The notes under the pieces are model-generated. The model was given only the letters and a program-made list of their open reading frames with translations. It had not been told where the DNA came from and made no database searches. Positions 42,315 to 50,686 of a DNA stretch of 64,000 nucleotides are shown piece by piece (the first letter of the stretch is position 1; every line of letters starts with the position of its first letter). The position numbers were made by a program, and so were the translations under genes. This DNA is from Hymenobacter citatus. GTDB lineage: Bacteria > Bacteroidota > Bacteroidia > Cytophagales > Hymenobacteraceae. The stretch lies in NCBI RefSeq assembly GCF_014333615.1, contig NZ_JACSCY010000020.1:1-64000 (forward strand), written 5' to 3'.

Positions 42315-42383
42315 ACGCTAAAGAGGCGCTTGACTGCCCGTCTGCTATTTCTGTTCTGCCCTTTGTTTGTGTTGAGCTGCGCT

Positions 42384-43376
42384 ATGAAAATTTCTATCGT
42401 TATCCCCGCTTACAATGAAGAAGAAAACCTATCGGAGGTAGCAGCACGCATCAAGGAAAACCTAACGGGCCGCTACGAACGGGAACTGATTTTTGTGGAC
42501 GATGGTAGCCACGACAATACCCAACACGTGTTACGCGAGTTGCACAGGCAAGACCCAGAAATTCACTATGTAGCCCTCTCCCGCAATTTCGGGCACCAAA
42601 GCGCCCTACGCGCTGGCTTGGATTATGCCACCGGCGACTGTATCATCTCCTTGGACGCCGATATGCAGCACCCCCCGCAGCTGCTACCCGAACTGATTGG
42701 GCACTGGCTGGCCGGTTATGATATTGTATATACGCAACGGGAAGATGATGAGAAGTTGTCGTGGTTTAAACGGAGTACGTCGAATGCTTTCTACGGCCTA
42801 ATGAACTCGCTGTCGAGCGTGAGCTTCGAGCCGGGAACAGCCGACTACCGCCTCATCGACCGGCGCGTGGCCGACGTAGTGCGCAACAGCCCCGATGTGG
42901 AGCTTTTTCTGCGCGGTTTTATTCACTGGGTGGGCTTTCGGCAGAAAAAAGTAGCGTACACGCCGGCGGCCCGCTTCCGGGGTAAAACCAAGTATACCCT
43001 GCGCAAGATGGTGAAACTAGCCTTCAACGGGGTGACTTCCTTCAGCGTTCGGCCCCTGCACCTTGCTACCCTGGCCGGCGCAGTGGTATCGGCACTGGCT
43101 TTCAGCTACGCGCTCTACGCACTGTATATCTTGCTGTTCACTAATGACGCCGTACCGGGCTGGACCTCTACCCTAGTAAGTGTGCTGTTTATTGGCGGTA
43201 TCCAGCTTCTGGTGTTAGGCATTATGGGTGAGTACTTAGGCCGTTTATTTGTGCAGTCCAAACAGCGTCCGCCCTACCTCGTGAGCGAAACGGATGGCGG
43301 TTTACCCGTGCCGCCACCTCGTGGCTCCCTGATGCCCGATACGGCACCCCGAACTCCGCACATTCCTCCTGCTTAG
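42384..43376 (+). CDS. GT2 glycosyltransferase, GtrB/DPM1-like
   Basis: A 330-residue membrane-anchored family 2 glycosyltransferase, probably moving a sugar from a nucleotide donor to a polyprenyl phosphate. The catalytic domain has SIVIPAYNEEENL, IFVDDGSHDNT, the SLDADMQHPP metal-binding DxD and ADYRLIDRRV. Two C-terminal helices (about 235-300) match the GtrB/DPM1 type. Start 42384 (MKISIVIP) is the conserved beginning; the longer frame to 42201 runs through a terminator. It precedes a polytopic membrane protein and a second GT2, suggesting a surface-glycan or lipid-linked sugar system. Confidence 0.92.
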   Translation: MKISIVIPAYNEEENLSEVAARIKENLTGRYERELIFVDDGSHDNTQHVLRELHRQDPEIHYVALSRNFGHQSALRAGLDYATGDCIISLDADMQHPPQLLPELIGHWLAGYDIVYTQREDDEKLSWFKRSTSNAFYGLMNSLSSVSFEPGTADYRLIDRRVADVVRNSPDVELFLRGFIHWVGFRQKKVAYTPAARFRGKTKYTLRKMVKLAFNGVTSFSVRPLHLATLAGAVVSALAFSYALYALYILLFTNDAVPGWTSTLVSVLFIGGIQLLVLGIMGEYLGRLFVQSKQRPPYLVSETDGGLPVPPPRGSLMPDTAPRTPHIPPA

Positions 43377-43524
43377 TTCTCTCCGGCTGCCCTTAACCTT
43401 TAGCCAACAAGGAGGCGTGGCCTTACCTGCAATCCATTTTTAGCCTTGCAAGCTGAGTATCAACGCCTGATTACCCTATGGGGTATGATACGACGCTACT
43501 TGCCTCGTTTTACTTCTCTACTTG

Positions 43525-45867
43525 ATGACTGTGCCGCGACAATCAACGACGATTGCATTATCTGACCGTTTGGTACTAGGCGGACTTTTACTGGTTCATT
43601 TGCTCTTACTCTGGGCGCGTGTCGGGCAAGTTTTGTGGCACCCCACAGAGTATCTGCTGTCGCCTGCCGGTGATGGCATTAAATCGTATTTCGCCCTACT
43701 CTACTACGTGCAGATCGACCACGGCCAGCAGTTTACGGGCATGCTTTATCCGTACGGAGAGCTGCTAACCTACACGGATGGTTTTCCGTTGCTGGCTTGG
43801 GCATTGAAAACCTGGGAAAGTGTATTTGGCCTGAGCAAAGCCAGCGTGGTAGGCGCCCTGAACCTGACCATACTCCTGTCGTCGCTACCTGCCACGGCTT
43901 TGCTTTACGCTATTATGCGCCGCTACCGGGTTGGCCAACTCCTAGCGGCCTGTGCGGCGCTTCTCATCGTGTTTTTGTCGCCGCAATGGTTTCGTATTAC
44001 AGGGGGGCATCTCACGCTGGCCTTGTTTTTTGCCGTACCATTGCTATGGTATTTGCAATTGCGGCTGATGCACGCCACCACTACCCGGCAGCGGGCACGC
44101 TGGTTAGCTGGCTACCTTCTTTCAGCGTTGCTATTAGCGCTGGCTCACCCCTACTACCTCCTGCATGCCCTACTGCTACCCCTTGCTACTGCCGCCGTGC
44201 AGCTGGTGCAGCAGCTAGGCCGCCGCGCTCAGCCCTGGCGCATGCCGCTTTGGTTGGTGCTAAGCGGTACGTTGCCGGTTCTGCTGTTTCGTCTGTGGAT
44301 TGGCCTGATTGATTCTATGGCAGACCGCCCGGTGAATCCCTATGGTTTCTTTGTCTATCACACCAATATTGCCAGCGTGTTCGGTCCTGTGATAGAGCCT
44401 TTTGCAGCCGTTTTTGCTTTCATTTTCCATACCAATGCCCCCATTTGGGAAGGGTATGCCTATATAGGCCTACCCGCTGTGCTGGGTATTGGGCTGTTAG
44501 TAGTGCGGGGGATAGATCATCTGGTACGGAAACGTTGGCTGTGGATACTAGCCCCCACCTTGCCTAACTCTCTTGGAACTAGCCTGTGGGCCGCTACCCT
44601 GGTACTGCTATTTGCGGCCGGCTGGCCTTTCATCCTACCCTCTTTCAGCGGATTAATTGATTGGCTGCCGGGCCTCAAGCAATTTCGCTCACTGGGGCGC
44701 TTCGCCTGGATATTTTACTATGTTATAGGAGTCGTTACGGTGGTGCAGCTGTGGCAGCTGTACCGCATGTTGCAGCAGCGCCGGGTAGGGCGCCTTGGCG
44801 TTGTACTGCTCAGCCTGCTGCTGCTGCTTTGGGGGCTAGAGGCTAAGTACCAAGTGGAAGCAGCTACCCACCCTTTACGGGATGCCCAAGTAGCCACCCA
44901 CTTCCTGAGTCCTGACGACAACTATGCTGAATTGCTTTCCAAAGCAGGCCACGACCCAGCGCGCTTTCAGGCGCTGCTGCCACTGCCGTACTATTCGCTG
45001 GGGTCCGAAAAGTTTGATTTGGGCGGCTCCGAAATCAGCGTTGTCGAAGGCTTTCGGGCCGCGCTTAATCTGCGTTTACCCATCATCGCCGGTATGATGT
45101 CGCGGACGTCTACCACGCAGGCCCTCAGCTTGCTTCAGCTTTTTTCTTCCGATTTAACTCCTAAAAGCCTACCGGCACAATTACCCTCCCAACGCCCCCT
45201 GCTGGTAGTAGCTTCCCGACAGGATGCTCTACGCCCCGCTGAAACCGCTTTGCTGCAAAGGGGCGCCCAGCAACTGCTGCAAACAGATCGAGTAACGCTC
45301 TACGAGCTACCCTTGACGGCCTTCGCTACCGCTCGTCCGGCTAAAGAACGGGCTTGGTTTGCAGCGCATCAAGCGTCTTTACTTAAAGAAGGGCCTATCT
45401 GGCGTACAGCACCAGGGCCAGCTGTTATTTGGCGCACCTTTTCTGAAAATTCCGCCTCAGCTTCTTTCACACAGCCCGGCGCTGCTCATCGTAGCAAAGG
45501 CCTGCTCACACTGTATGAAGGGCCCCTACCCGGCGCCACCGATACAACTAGCTACGAGCTAAGTATTTGGGCCTACGCAAAGACTTCTGACTGGCTGCCA
45601 GTGCTACGCTACCGTCAGCTTGACCCCAGTGGCAATGAGGTAGAGCGGCGGGAAGAATCAATGAAAACCAGCACAGAAATTCATGGCGACTGGGTTCGAT
45701 TTGCCTACGTCATTCAGCTAAAATCTCCGCAAAACCGGGTAGAAGTGGCAATGGATGGTGCCGATATCCTGGTTGATGACCTGTTGATTCGACCTCGCTC
45801 CACACAAGTATATTGGCTGGACTCGCGCGGACAACCTGTCCTCAATGGCTACCCACTGGCGTGGTAG
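43525..45867 (+). CDS. Large polytopic membrane protein, probable GT-C-type glycosyltransferase
   Basis: A 780-residue protein with about 11 hydrophobic helices in the first 430 residues and a soluble C-terminal domain of about 330 residues. The first loop contains SPAGDGIKSYFALLYYVQID, with an Asp where GT-C enzymes have catalytic acids, and YPYGELLTYTDGFP. The tail ends in a beta-rich segment (VRFAYVIQLKSPQNRVEVAM) resembling a carbohydrate-binding fold. It lies between two GT2 polyprenyl-phosphate glycosyltransferases, so transfer of lipid-linked sugars outside the membrane is a reasonable inference. I do not recognise a named family. ATG 43525 is chosen over TTG 43522. Confidence 0.7.
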   Translation: MTVPRQSTTIALSDRLVLGGLLLVHLLLLWARVGQVLWHPTEYLLSPAGDGIKSYFALLYYVQIDHGQQFTGMLYPYGELLTYTDGFPLLAWALKTWESVFGLSKASVVGALNLTILLSSLPATALLYAIMRRYRVGQLLAACAALLIVFLSPQWFRITGGHLTLALFFAVPLLWYLQLRLMHATTTRQRARWLAGYLLSALLLALAHPYYLLHALLLPLATAAVQLVQQLGRRAQPWRMPLWLVLSGTLPVLLFRLWIGLIDSMADRPVNPYGFFVYHTNIASVFGPVIEPFAAVFAFIFHTNAPIWEGYAYIGLPAVLGIGLLVVRGIDHLVRKRWLWILAPTLPNSLGTSLWAATLVLLFAAGWPFILPSFSGLIDWLPGLKQFRSLGRFAWIFYYVIGVVTVVQLWQLYRMLQQRRVGRLGVVLLSLLLLLWGLEAKYQVEAATHPLRDAQVATHFLSPDDNYAELLSKAGHDPARFQALLPLPYYSLGSEKFDLGGSEISVVEGFRAALNLRLPIIAGMMSRTSTTQALSLLQLFSSDLTPKSLPAQLPSQRPLLVVASRQDALRPAETALLQRGAQQLLQTDRVTLYELPLTAFATARPAKERAWFAAHQASLLKEGPIWRTAPGPAVIWRTFSENSASASFTQPGAAHRSKGLLTLYEGPLPGATDTTSYELSIWAYAKTSDWLPVLRYRQLDPSGNEVERREESMKTSTEIHGDWVRFAYVIQLKSPQNRVEVAMDGADILVDDLLIRPRSTQVYWLDSRGQPVLNGYPLAW

Positions 45868-46015
45868 CCATCTACTGCGCATCACTGCGTCAGTCCCATG
45901 CTACGCTAGGCCCCTTTCCCTTGCTGTTGCTCAAAAAACTCAACCGCTTCGTTTTTAAACTGCTCATGTATTGAGCGCAAAAAGGGTATAGGGGCTGTAG
46001 GTTTATCCTCCTACC

Positions 46016-46023
46016 TATCTTTG
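46016..46023 (+). promoter_or_regulatory. Promoter -7 element TATCTTTG
   Basis: A perfect TAnnTTTG match 30 nt before the second GT2 start (46054). No clear -33 element. Confidence 0.5.
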
Positions 46024-46053
46024 CAGCCTACCTCCGCTATCCTACTACGCTGC

Positions 46054-47037
46054 ATGGATCTTTCGATTATCATTCCCATCTATAATGAGGAAGCCAATAT
46101 TCAGACTCTATACGACCGGCTGAGTGGCGTGCTGGCCCCGCTTGGCCGTTCCTACGAGCTTATCTTTGTCAACGACGGCTCCCGCGACCAGTCGCTGCGC
46201 CTGGTTAAAGCTCTCACAGAGCGCGACGCGCGCGTGCGCTACATTGATTTCAGCCGTAATTTTGGGCACCAGATTGCCGTTACGGCTGGGCTGGACTTAT
46301 CGCATGGTGAGGCGGTAGTGATTATCGACGCCGATTTGCAAGACCCGCCGGAGCTGATTCCGCAGCTCTACCAGAAGCTGCACGAAGGCTACGAGGTAGT
46401 GTATGCCCGTCGCCGCTCGCGCCAGGGCGAAAGCGTCGCTAAGAAGTTCACTGCCAAGCTGTTTTACCGTATTCTAGCCAACATCACTAACATATCAATC
46501 CCCGTAGATACGGGCGATTTCCGTATTGTGTCCCGCAAGGTGGTAGATGCGCTCAAGCAAATGCCAGAGCAAAATAAGTTTATCCGCGGGCAGATTTCCT
46601 GGATTGGCTACCGTCAGACCTACCTCGAATACGACCGGGCCGAACGAGCCGGTGGTGCCACCGGCTACACATACAGTAAAATGATTCGGCTGGCGCTGGA
46701 CGGCATCACGGGCTTCTCTGATGCGCCCCTTAAGTTTGCTACCATTAGCGGGTTTGTGGTATCGGGCATTTCCTTCCTGGTTGTGCTTTACACGCTCTAC
46801 GAGCGATTTATAGCACATGACTACCAGCCAGGTTGGGCTTCCCTGATGGTAAGCATTTTATTCCTGGGGGGCATTCAGCTAATTGCGGTCGGTATCATTG
46901 GTGAGTATTTGTCGCGGTTGTCGGCCAACGTGCGTCAGCGCCCCCTCTACATCATTTCCGACACCAATATTCCGGTTACCAGCGTTGCGCCTGCCGCTAG
47001 TCCTGCTACCCACCCAGGTCCTGTTTTCCCGACGTAA
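46054..47037 (+). CDS. GT2 glycosyltransferase, GtrB/DPM1-like (second copy)
   Basis: A 327-residue membrane GT2 related to the gene at 42384. Motifs: LSIIIPIYNEEANIQTLYDR, IFVNDGSRDQSL, the metal site VIIDADLQDPPELI, and TGDFRIVSRKVVDAL. Two C-terminal helices (about 230-300) are followed by a Pro/Ala tail. It probably charges a polyprenyl phosphate with a different sugar from the first copy. Start 46054 (MDLSIIIP) follows a TATCTTTG promoter box; the frame to 46021 uses a TTG inside that box. It is convergent with the TonB-C lipoprotein gene, 19 bp away. Confidence 0.92.
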   Translation: MDLSIIIPIYNEEANIQTLYDRLSGVLAPLGRSYELIFVNDGSRDQSLRLVKALTERDARVRYIDFSRNFGHQIAVTAGLDLSHGEAVVIIDADLQDPPELIPQLYQKLHEGYEVVYARRRSRQGESVAKKFTAKLFYRILANITNISIPVDTGDFRIVSRKVVDALKQMPEQNKFIRGQISWIGYRQTYLEYDRAERAGGATGYTYSKMIRLALDGITGFSDAPLKFATISGFVVSGISFLVVLYTLYERFIAHDYQPGWASLMVSILFLGGIQLIAVGIIGEYLSRLSANVRQRPLYIISDTNIPVTSVAPAASPATHPGPVFPT

Positions 47038-47056
47038 CCGGTGGCGTTGTGCCGCC

Positions 47057-48499
47057 TTATTCCAACTCCTGCACCAGCTGTTCTAGCTCGGCCAGCGTGG
47101 TTTCGCGGAAGCTGAGCGGCTCGCTGCTGTGGCGCCCCGTAGTGATTTCGCGCACGGCCACGTAGGGTGTGCCGCTCATGTAGCGAATACCGAGCAGCAC
47201 GGCCTTTTTGTTGGCCGGCACGTCCACAAAGTCGTAGCCCGTTTCGGTGGGCTGGCCTAGCACAATGGTAGCGGCATCGTGCAGCACCAGGCGTACGCTG
47301 GTGTGCGTGTCGGGCTCTACGGCGGCCGTGAGGGTAGTCACGGCTTCGGCCGCGGGGCGCGGACGGGCAGCCGCTATCCACCCCAGTTGCCCTACCCGGA
47401 AAGCCTGCCGATCAGTGGCCGGCGCTTCTGCGGCGGCTACTGATGGTGCTGGTGCCGACACGATAGTTGAGTCAGTATCAGCCAGTAGGTCGGGGGCTTC
47501 GGGTAAGGTGAAGCGGATGGGTACCAGTATTTTCACCTTCACAAAACGCCCTTCGCGCTGGCCGGGCGTCCAGCGGCCCGAGCTTTGCCGCAGCACCCGC
47601 AGGGCTTCCGCATCGAAGCTGCTACCCAGGCCGCGCAGCACTTTGGGCGTTAGCACCCGCCCCGCTTCGTCAATCACCGCCGACACGTAGACGGTACCCT
47701 GCGTGTGGCTACCGGCCGCTGCGGTGGGGTAGCGCACGAGTTTGTTCAGGGTGGCCGGGCCACTCTCATATACAGGCATGGGGTGCGCCTCATTGTATAT
47801 CTGGTCGTCTACTACCGTCTCAGAGCCAGCCACCACCCACCTAACCGGCTGCCGGCGCCCGCTTAGCCCATAATACAGCGGCATTCCCGACCGGGCCGAA
47901 GCCGGAAGCTCCACCTGCACGGCGCGGCCCGCGGCTATGCGCAGGAACTGGCCGTTGCCCGTGGCCCGCACCAGCACGGCGCCGCCCGGTATCAGCAGTT
48001 GATCATCGGTGGTTTCGGACACAATATTGGAGAGCAGTACATCAGCCAGCCCGTAGCACTCCTTCAATTCCACAAACACAGGGCCGGTTGCGGGCTCCCT
48101 GCGCGCGTCGACCAGCGTGCCCGCCGGAATGCGTACCACGGTGCCCTCCCTACCCCGCACCTCGGCTAGTTGGGTAGGGTCTATCTTGTGGTACTCGCTG
48201 GCTTTCAGGGTGAGGTCGTAAAGACGTGCTTCGGCGGGCGGTGGGGCAGCGGTGTCGCGGGGTGCTATGGCGCGGCGCCCGGCCCCCGGCCTGATGAGTG
48301 GGGCATTGGCTTGGGTAGGGCGCTCTACCCGGTGCCAGGTTAGGGTATCGGGGCGGCGAGGCGTGGGGGCAGGCAGCGTGTCAACGGGCAGCTCGGTTTC
48401 AGCGCCTGCTACCTCTGTTTGAGCGGGCGTGTCGGACTGACAGCTGTAGAACAGGAAAGAGGCTAGGCCACTGAGCAGCAAAAGGCGAAGGGTAGGCAT
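47057..48499 (-). CDS. Lipoprotein with TonB C-terminal domain
   Basis: A 480-residue exported protein. Lipoprotein signal MPTLRLLLLSGLASFLFYSC. A Pro-rich linker is followed by a beta domain (residues about 95-215: VVRIPAGTLVDARREPATGP, FVELKECYGLADVLLSNIVS, LIPGGAVLVRATGNGQFLRI) of a kind common in Bacteroidota surface lipoproteins. A TonB_C domain (about 260-340) has GTVYVSAVIDEAGRV and FDAEALRVLRQSSGRWTPGQ. The final 140 residues are unassigned. Because the N-terminus is a lipobox rather than a TM helix, it cannot be a standard TonB energiser; binding an outer-membrane partner is inference. Divergent from the blaI-M56 pair. Confidence 0.82.
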   Translation of the reverse strand: MPTLRLLLLSGLASFLFYSCQSDTPAQTEVAGAETELPVDTLPAPTPRRPDTLTWHRVERPTQANAPLIRPGAGRRAIAPRDTAAPPPAEARLYDLTLKASEYHKIDPTQLAEVRGREGTVVRIPAGTLVDARREPATGPVFVELKECYGLADVLLSNIVSETTDDQLLIPGGAVLVRATGNGQFLRIAAGRAVQVELPASARSGMPLYYGLSGRRQPVRWVVAGSETVVDDQIYNEAHPMPVYESGPATLNKLVRYPTAAAGSHTQGTVYVSAVIDEAGRVLTPKVLRGLGSSFDAEALRVLRQSSGRWTPGQREGRFVKVKILVPIRFTLPEAPDLLADTDSTIVSAPAPSVAAAEAPATDRQAFRVGQLGWIAAARPRPAAEAVTTLTAAVEPDTHTSVRLVLHDAATIVLGQPTETGYDFVDVPANKKAVLLGIRYMSGTPYVAVREITTGRHSSEPLSFRETTLAELEQLVQELE

Positions 48500-48687
48500 T
48501 GGACAAAATAACGGCTTCGGCAGCTATTCTGGTACAAATGGGGCAAAAGCCTCAGCAGTACAGCCAGGATAGGTTGTATGCACCTTCCACTTTGCTTCAC
48601 CAAAAAAATTAAATTAATAATAATTACTTAATAATCAATTATTTGGTGCATCAAACAGTCTATAGTATCACTTTTAATTCTCGATTA

Positions 48688-48730
48688 AACGTATTTATAC
48701 GTTATATAACTTATAAATACGTTATACTTG
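48688..48730 (+). promoter_or_regulatory. Predicted BlaI operator dyads and promoter
   Basis: The perfect dyad AACGTATTTATACGTT (48688-48703) is followed by a second, looser dyad TAACTTATAAATACGTTA (48707-48724). The -7-like TATACTTG (48723-48730) overlaps the end of the second. The blaI ATG is 5 nt further. This suits autorepression by BlaI; the surrounding region is AT-rich. Confidence 0.55.
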
Positions 48731-48734
48731 CCTT

Positions 48735-49127
48735 ATGGAAGAGTTAACAAAAACAGAGGAGCGCATCATGCACGTGCTCTGGAAGCTGAAACGAGCTTTT
48801 GTTAAAGACATTATTCAGCATCTGGATGAAGACCCTGCGCCACCTTACACCACTATTTCTTCGGTGGTGCGCATTCTGGAGCGCAAGGGCTATGTGAGTT
48901 TCAAGGCCTATGGCAAGACGTATGAGTACTCGCCTGCCATCAGTAAGCTGGAATACCGCGCGGCTTCTCTTAAGCGCATGCTGACGCAGTATTTCGACAA
49001 TTCGCCGGCGGCGCTGGTGTCTTTTATGGTAGCGGAAGAAAGCCTGAGCCCCGAGGAAGTGCAGCGCCTCCGCCAGCTGCTGGACCAAGCCTCTCCCGAT
49101 ACCTCCCCTACCGATGACACCCACTAG
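48735..49127 (+). CDS. BlaI/MecI-family transcriptional repressor
   Basis: A 130-residue winged-helix repressor. MEELTKTEERIMHVLWKLKR is the typical first helix, PYTTISSVVRILERKGYVSF the recognition helix and wing, and the C-terminal dimerisation helices follow (ALVSFMVAEESLSPEEVQRL). The family is inactivated by proteolysis when the partner M56 membrane protease senses a signal. That partner overlaps the 3' end by 14 bp, so they are translationally linked. Dyads just upstream indicate autorepression. No beta-lactamase gene is nearby; the regulated function is probably cell-envelope related. Confidence 0.94.
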   Translation: MEELTKTEERIMHVLWKLKRAFVKDIIQHLDEDPAPPYTTISSVVRILERKGYVSFKAYGKTYEYSPAISKLEYRAASLKRMLTQYFDNSPAALVSFMVAEESLSPEEVQRLRQLLDQASPDTSPTDDTH

Positions 49128-50577
49128 CCTGCTGCTCTACCTGGCCGAGGTTAGCTTCGGCACGGTTGTCTTCGCGCTACTCTACCGGCTGGTATTTACC
49201 CAGCTGCCCACGTTCCGTTGGAACCGTTGGTACTTGCTGGTTAGCCTGGTTGCCAGTTTTGCCCTGCCGTTGCTGGTCGGTTTCACGCCGTGGTTGGCGC
49301 CTGCCGCTGCTGACGATCCAACCGGACCTCTCCCTGCCCTACCCTTGCGCTGGGCGCTGGCAGCTACCCCAACATCTCCACTTCTCGACACTCCCGATTA
49401 TCTGCACAGACTGGGTTGGGTGGTGCTGGGAGTATATGTTGCGGGCGTCTGCTACCGGGCATGGCGTACGGGCCGCAGTTTGTGGCAACTATACATGCTG
49501 GTGACTGCGCACGCCAGCGTTCGTCTGCCAACGGGCCGACTGGTGCACTTGCCTACGCAGGCGCTGCCAGCGTTTTCCTTTGGGCCGTTCATTTTTCTTT
49601 CGTCGCTGCACCAGTCGCTTAGTGAGGCAGAGCGGCAGTTGCTACTTCTGCACGAACAGGTGCACGTGCGCCAGTATCACACGCTGGATTTGCTGGGCTA
49701 CGAGGTAGCCGGTTGGCTACTCTGGTTTAACCCGGCAGTGCGCTACCTGGGCCGGCAGGTGCGGCAGGTGCACGAATACTTGGCCGATACCACTGTAGCG
49801 CAACTACCCGGCATCGGGATTCGCCAGTACGGCAGCCTGCTGCTGAAGCTGGTGGCGCAGCAGCCTCCCTTCCGTTTGACGCATACTTTTTCTTCTTCCA
49901 CTTTAACGCAACGTATTTTTATGCTTACCACCTCTGTTCCTACCCGCTGGCAAAAACTTCGTTTTCTGCTTGTTATACCTGTGGCCGCTACGGCATGGGC
50001 TGTTAGTTCCTACGCGGGCTCTCCATTGCCGCCTACCCCAACAGAGCCTGCTACAGCTTCAGCTTCGCTCACAGCCACTCAAGCAGGCCCTACCATCCGG
50101 CGCATCACGTGGCAAGGCAACACGGTGCTATCGGCGGCTCGTCTCACACAAGCACTAGGGCTGAAACCCGGCGCTGTATATGACTCGGTAGCCCTCGGCC
50201 AGCGCCTGCAATCCGATGTCACATCTCTGTACATGGATCAGGGTTACTTGTTTTTTTCGATTGAGCCCAGCGTCGTTCCGCAATCCAATGGCACTGTAGA
50301 TTTGATTTTTACCATTTCGGAAGGAAAGCCTGCCCGCCTGGGAACCGTTACGCTACAGGATGCGCGTGCCCCTGCGGTAGCTACTGCGCCGCTGCTGGCC
50401 CAACTTCCCCTGCATAGCGGTGACCTATTCAGCCGTAAGAAGCTCGTAGAAAGTCAGACACTATTGGCACAAGCCAGCAACATACCTTTGGCAGCAGTGC
50501 AAGTAAACCCCATACCCGTAATGCAGCTCAATGGATCGGCAGTGGTGAATATAGAATTTGTGTTGCAGCCGAAGTAA
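49114..50577 (+). CDS. M56 (BlaR1-type) membrane metallopeptidase fused to POTRA-like domains
   Basis: A 487-residue inner-membrane protein. Several helices (about 5-25, 37-57, 100-120, 290-305) surround the zinc protease core LLLLHEQVHVRQYHTLDLLG (H180, E181, H184) and the downstream EYLADTTVA Glu. After the last helix, residues about 325-405 (IRRITWQGNTVLSAARLTQA, ALGLKPGAVYDSVALGQRLQ, YMDQGYLFFSIEP, VDLIFTISEGKPARLGTVTL) have the pattern of a POTRA domain. A second, weaker unit follows to the end. BlaR1 sensors usually end in a penicillin-binding or TonB-type domain, so this sensor tail is unusual. It overlaps blaI by 14 bp and should cleave that repressor or trigger its cleavage. Confidence 0.86.
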   Translation: MTPTSLLLYLAEVSFGTVVFALLYRLVFTQLPTFRWNRWYLLVSLVASFALPLLVGFTPWLAPAAADDPTGPLPALPLRWALAATPTSPLLDTPDYLHRLGWVVLGVYVAGVCYRAWRTGRSLWQLYMLVTAHASVRLPTGRLVHLPTQALPAFSFGPFIFLSSLHQSLSEAERQLLLLHEQVHVRQYHTLDLLGYEVAGWLLWFNPAVRYLGRQVRQVHEYLADTTVAQLPGIGIRQYGSLLLKLVAQQPPFRLTHTFSSSTLTQRIFMLTTSVPTRWQKLRFLLVIPVAATAWAVSSYAGSPLPPTPTEPATASASLTATQAGPTIRRITWQGNTVLSAARLTQALGLKPGAVYDSVALGQRLQSDVTSLYMDQGYLFFSIEPSVVPQSNGTVDLIFTISEGKPARLGTVTLQDARAPAVATAPLLAQLPLHSGDLFSRKKLVESQTLLAQASNIPLAAVQVNPIPVMQLNGSAVVNIEFVLQPK

Positions 50578-50618
50578 GCGCTCCTGAAAAGACTACCCGG
50601 CCGCTTCGTGCGTTAAGG

Positions 50619-50672
50619 TCGGCAGGCTGGCTTCTTGTGCTAGGGTAGCACAAGTCTGCGCTCGTCTGCCGA
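50619..50672. other. Nested hairpin before the unknown lipoprotein gene
   Basis: Inner perfect stem CTTGTGCTA/TAGCACAAG (50634-50642, 50646-50654) with a 3-nt loop, inside outer arms TCGGCAG/CTGCCGA (50619-50625, 50666-50672). It could end the M56 transcript or structure the 5' UTR of the next gene, whose ATG is 15 nt further on. Confidence 0.45.
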
Positions 50673-50686
50673 TCTTTATACCCGCT

